The notes under the pieces are model-generated. The model ran no database searches, was not told where the DNA came from, and was given only the letters and a program-made list of their open reading frames with translations. A stretch of DNA of 13,051 bases from Acanthamoeba sp. SK_2022b (taxonomy: Eukaryota; Discosea; Longamoebia; Acanthamoebidae): NCBI GenBank assembly GCA_027943245.1, contig JANDJZ010001067.1, positions 1-13,051 on the forward strand, written 5' to 3'. Shown here piece by piece: positions 11,251-13,051 of this stretch. Numbering within the stretch: position 1 is the first letter of the stretch; each line of letters begins with the position of its first letter. Made by a program: the position numbers and the translations under genes.

Positions 11251-13051
11251 ATGAAGGCGGGCAACTTAATTGGCGGCACCTTCATGAAGAAGATCACCCT
11301 CAAACGGCAGCCGGTGTTCCGGCGCCAGCCAGAACAGGCTGTCGTGCGTCCGGATCTTGTGCAGCGTCTGGACGGCTTCATCCAGTCCCTCCCCGCTTCA
11401 ATCAAGCCGCGCGATTATGTGGTAGAACTTCATAGATGCCTGCAATCGAAGCAATGGAAGGCCCAGACACTCTCCATTAAGAAAATCGGTTCGCCCCTCG
11501 ATTCTCAAGATTTTCGTAAAATTCTTCTACGAGTAGCGATTTTAATGAAATGGATTTAACTCTTACAAAAAATTAAATCATTAAGAATCAATTCTTATTA
11601 TTTCCTCTTATTATATTAAAATAATCATTGTTTGTTTTTTTTTTCTCTGCCGCAGCTGGGTTGATGCCGCGGACTGTCGCGGCCGCGACAGAGGACGAGG
11701 CGCCGCAGCTGCGCGAGACGCTCTCCGTGCTGGTCCACCTGCTCCTGTCCCCCGATGGCGCTTCTCTTCACGGCTCCATCGTCAACCTGGGCAAGGTCAT
11801 CAAGCCCGCCAGCACCACCACCCCGCCAGCCCCAGCCTCTACCGCTTCCCCTTCCTCCTCTTCCTCCTCTTCCTCCTCCACCATTTCATCCACCTCCTCT
11901 TCATCCACCACGTCGTCGTCGTCGTCGTGGGTCTATGCGCTGTTCCAAGAGGTGCTGCGAGAGCAGCTGGCGCCGTGGCTCGCCACGCTGCTGCAGCGAG
12001 AGGGCGAGGAGGCGGAGCGGGCAGAGTCGGAGGGACCCTCGTTCGGGCTCGCGCCCAAGCTGCCCAGCATCGCCTCGCTCCTCGAGATGGACGCCGCCAT
12101 CGCCGTGCTGGCCACCTCTCCCGACTCCCTGTGCACCGTTCTCAAGGTACACCTTGGCCGCGTTTGCGTTTGCGTTTGCGTTTGCGTTTGCGTTTGCGTT
12201 TGCGTTTGCGTTTGCGTTTGCGTTTGCGTTTGCGTTTGCGTTTGCGTTTGCGTTTGCATGTTGGGTGGTGTTGTTGACGAGCTTGTGGCGCGCATCGGGG
12301 TCGCAGTACTTCACGCGCTACATGCAAGAGTGTCTGCCTCTGCTCGACCAGCCCATCGCCACGCCCGCCTCGAAGCAGGCCATCGAAGACGGCGAGGTCC
12401 TGCTCAAGGTCTTGATCATCGTCCTGACCCGCTTCACGCCCCAGCTCGTCGACCTGCACCTCAACGCCCCATCGTCGCACGTCGTCCTCCAGTCCCTCTT
12501 CCAGTGCTGGTGCGTCTTTTGCCTCCACCGCTCCCCTCCTTCGCACTCGCTCACTGCGCTCTGCCTCTCTCACTGCTCTCTCTCTCTCTCTTGCAGTCTG
12601 CAGGTGCTGAAGGGGCTCAACGAGAATCGGGACCTCATCGGCCCGTCTGGACTCTCCCTATGCGGATTCCTCAAAGTCAAACTCCTGAGCGACGCCGCTC
12701 GCGCAGGTAAACCATGCCTGGCATGCGCGCGTGCCTGCGCGCGTGCTCGCGTGTGTGTGCGTGTGCGATCTTCTCACACGTTTGGTGTGTGTGATGCGAT
12801 AGGTTCGCCGGACGCGATCCCGAGCGACCTGTTGGCGGCGTTCCAGCGCGAGCTCACGGCGACGGTCTTTGGCACGGAGCCGATGGAGGGCCACAGCGGC
12901 GCCCTGTCGGCCTTCCTCGTGCCGCTGGTGCGCAACGAATCGAACGGAGACGACGTCCTGTTCCCGTTCAACCTCGCCAGCTGCTCGCTGCGGGACCACT
13001 TTGTGCGGCTGTCGTCGCACGCCCGCCTGGCCATCTACCGAGGCATCATCA
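11251..13051 (+). CDS. Large helical-repeat protein, possibly THADA/Trm732-like, 3' partial
   Basis: Exons 11251-11515, 11656-12146, 12307-12509, 12597-12706 and 12803 to the right edge are all in phase and give about 439 residues. The protein is Leu-rich and helical (LRETLSVLVHLLLSPDG, WVYALFQEVLREQLAPWLAT, EVLLKVLIIVLTRFTPQLVD). A poly-Ser/Thr loop interrupts it near residues 152-180. The last exon ends in SSHARLAIYRGII, which resembles the short arginine-containing helices of THADA/Trm732 (DUF2428) armadillo-like proteins, partners of a tRNA 2'-O-methyltransferase; this match is by eye and weak. The first exon is inferred from an open frame with no recognised domain. It is joined by donor GTAAAA at 11516 to an acceptor after a long T/C tract at 11653-11655. 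Start alternatives are ATG 11110 and 11284. If the first exon is wrong, the gene may begin at ATG 11664. Function unproven. Confidence 0.65.
11847..11928 (+). repeat. Coding Ser/Thr codon-repeat tract
   Basis: TCC/TCT/TCG/ACC codon repeats encoding an almost uninterrupted Ser/Thr run inside the second exon of the THADA-like gene. It lies between the helical segments GKVIKP and WVYALFQEV, so it is probably a flexible, length-variable loop. Confidence 0.85.
12163..12258. repeat. (TTTGCG)15 hexamer satellite in intron
   Basis: Fifteen perfect TTTGCG units (12163-12252) followed by one TTTGCA, in the 160-bp intron 12147-12306 (donor GTACAC, acceptor CAG at 12304-12306). It makes up over half the intron. 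It is read as open frames on both strands because the hexamer has no stop in any frame. Confidence 0.95.

Noticed and set aside
11028..11405. 125-residue - strand open frame
   Set aside because: No domain or splice support; the overlapping + frame joins in phase to the next exon of the downstream gene.
12163..12258. TTTGCG array considered as an interstitial telomere repeat
   Set aside because: The unit lacks the G-run of TTAGGG-like telomere repeats and sits neatly inside an intron between in-phase exons.

Overview
This window looks like nuclear DNA from an intron-dense, GC-rich amoebozoan, most likely an Acanthamoeba-type amoeba. That is inference from exons rich in G/C at the third codon position, many introns of about 60-200 bp, and BEACH, DIL and GATA family proteins; nothing in the sequence names the species. 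All four genes are on the + strand, head to tail, with gaps of roughly 240-350 bp. I rebuilt the exons by hand from GT/AG sites, reading-frame phase and family motifs. All 35 proposed introns join in phase, plus one intron that is cut by the left edge.

Region 1 (67-4082) is the 3' part of a large BEACH-family gene: a pre-BEACH PH domain, a complete BEACH domain, WD40 repeats and a short tail, in 16 visible exons. It most resembles the WDFY3/ALFY-LvsA branch, but no FYVE finger follows the WD40 repeats. Region 2 (4386-9725) is a complete 15-exon gene for a protein of about 1241 residues. Its order is NT-type C2 domain, Ser/Asp/Glu-rich linker, coiled coils, an SH3 domain split over three exons, a long charged linker, and a C-terminal DIL (myosin-V cargo tail) domain, with no motor. 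Region 3 (10073-11013) is a small three-exon GATA zinc-finger gene of 261 residues. Region 4 (11251 to the right edge) is the start of a large helical-repeat protein, tentatively THADA/Trm732-like.

The BEACH and NT-C2/SH3/DIL proteins would both fit membrane-traffic or cytoskeletal roles, but sharing a strand and neighbourhood is no evidence that they cooperate. No operon, mobile element, CRISPR array, rRNA or tRNA was seen.

The most unusual material is the four-module motorless DIL protein, plus what the introns contain: long microsatellites and minisatellites, two complementary TG/CA tracts flanking three exons, a strong GTAC preference at donors, and six introns that are multiples of three and stop-free.
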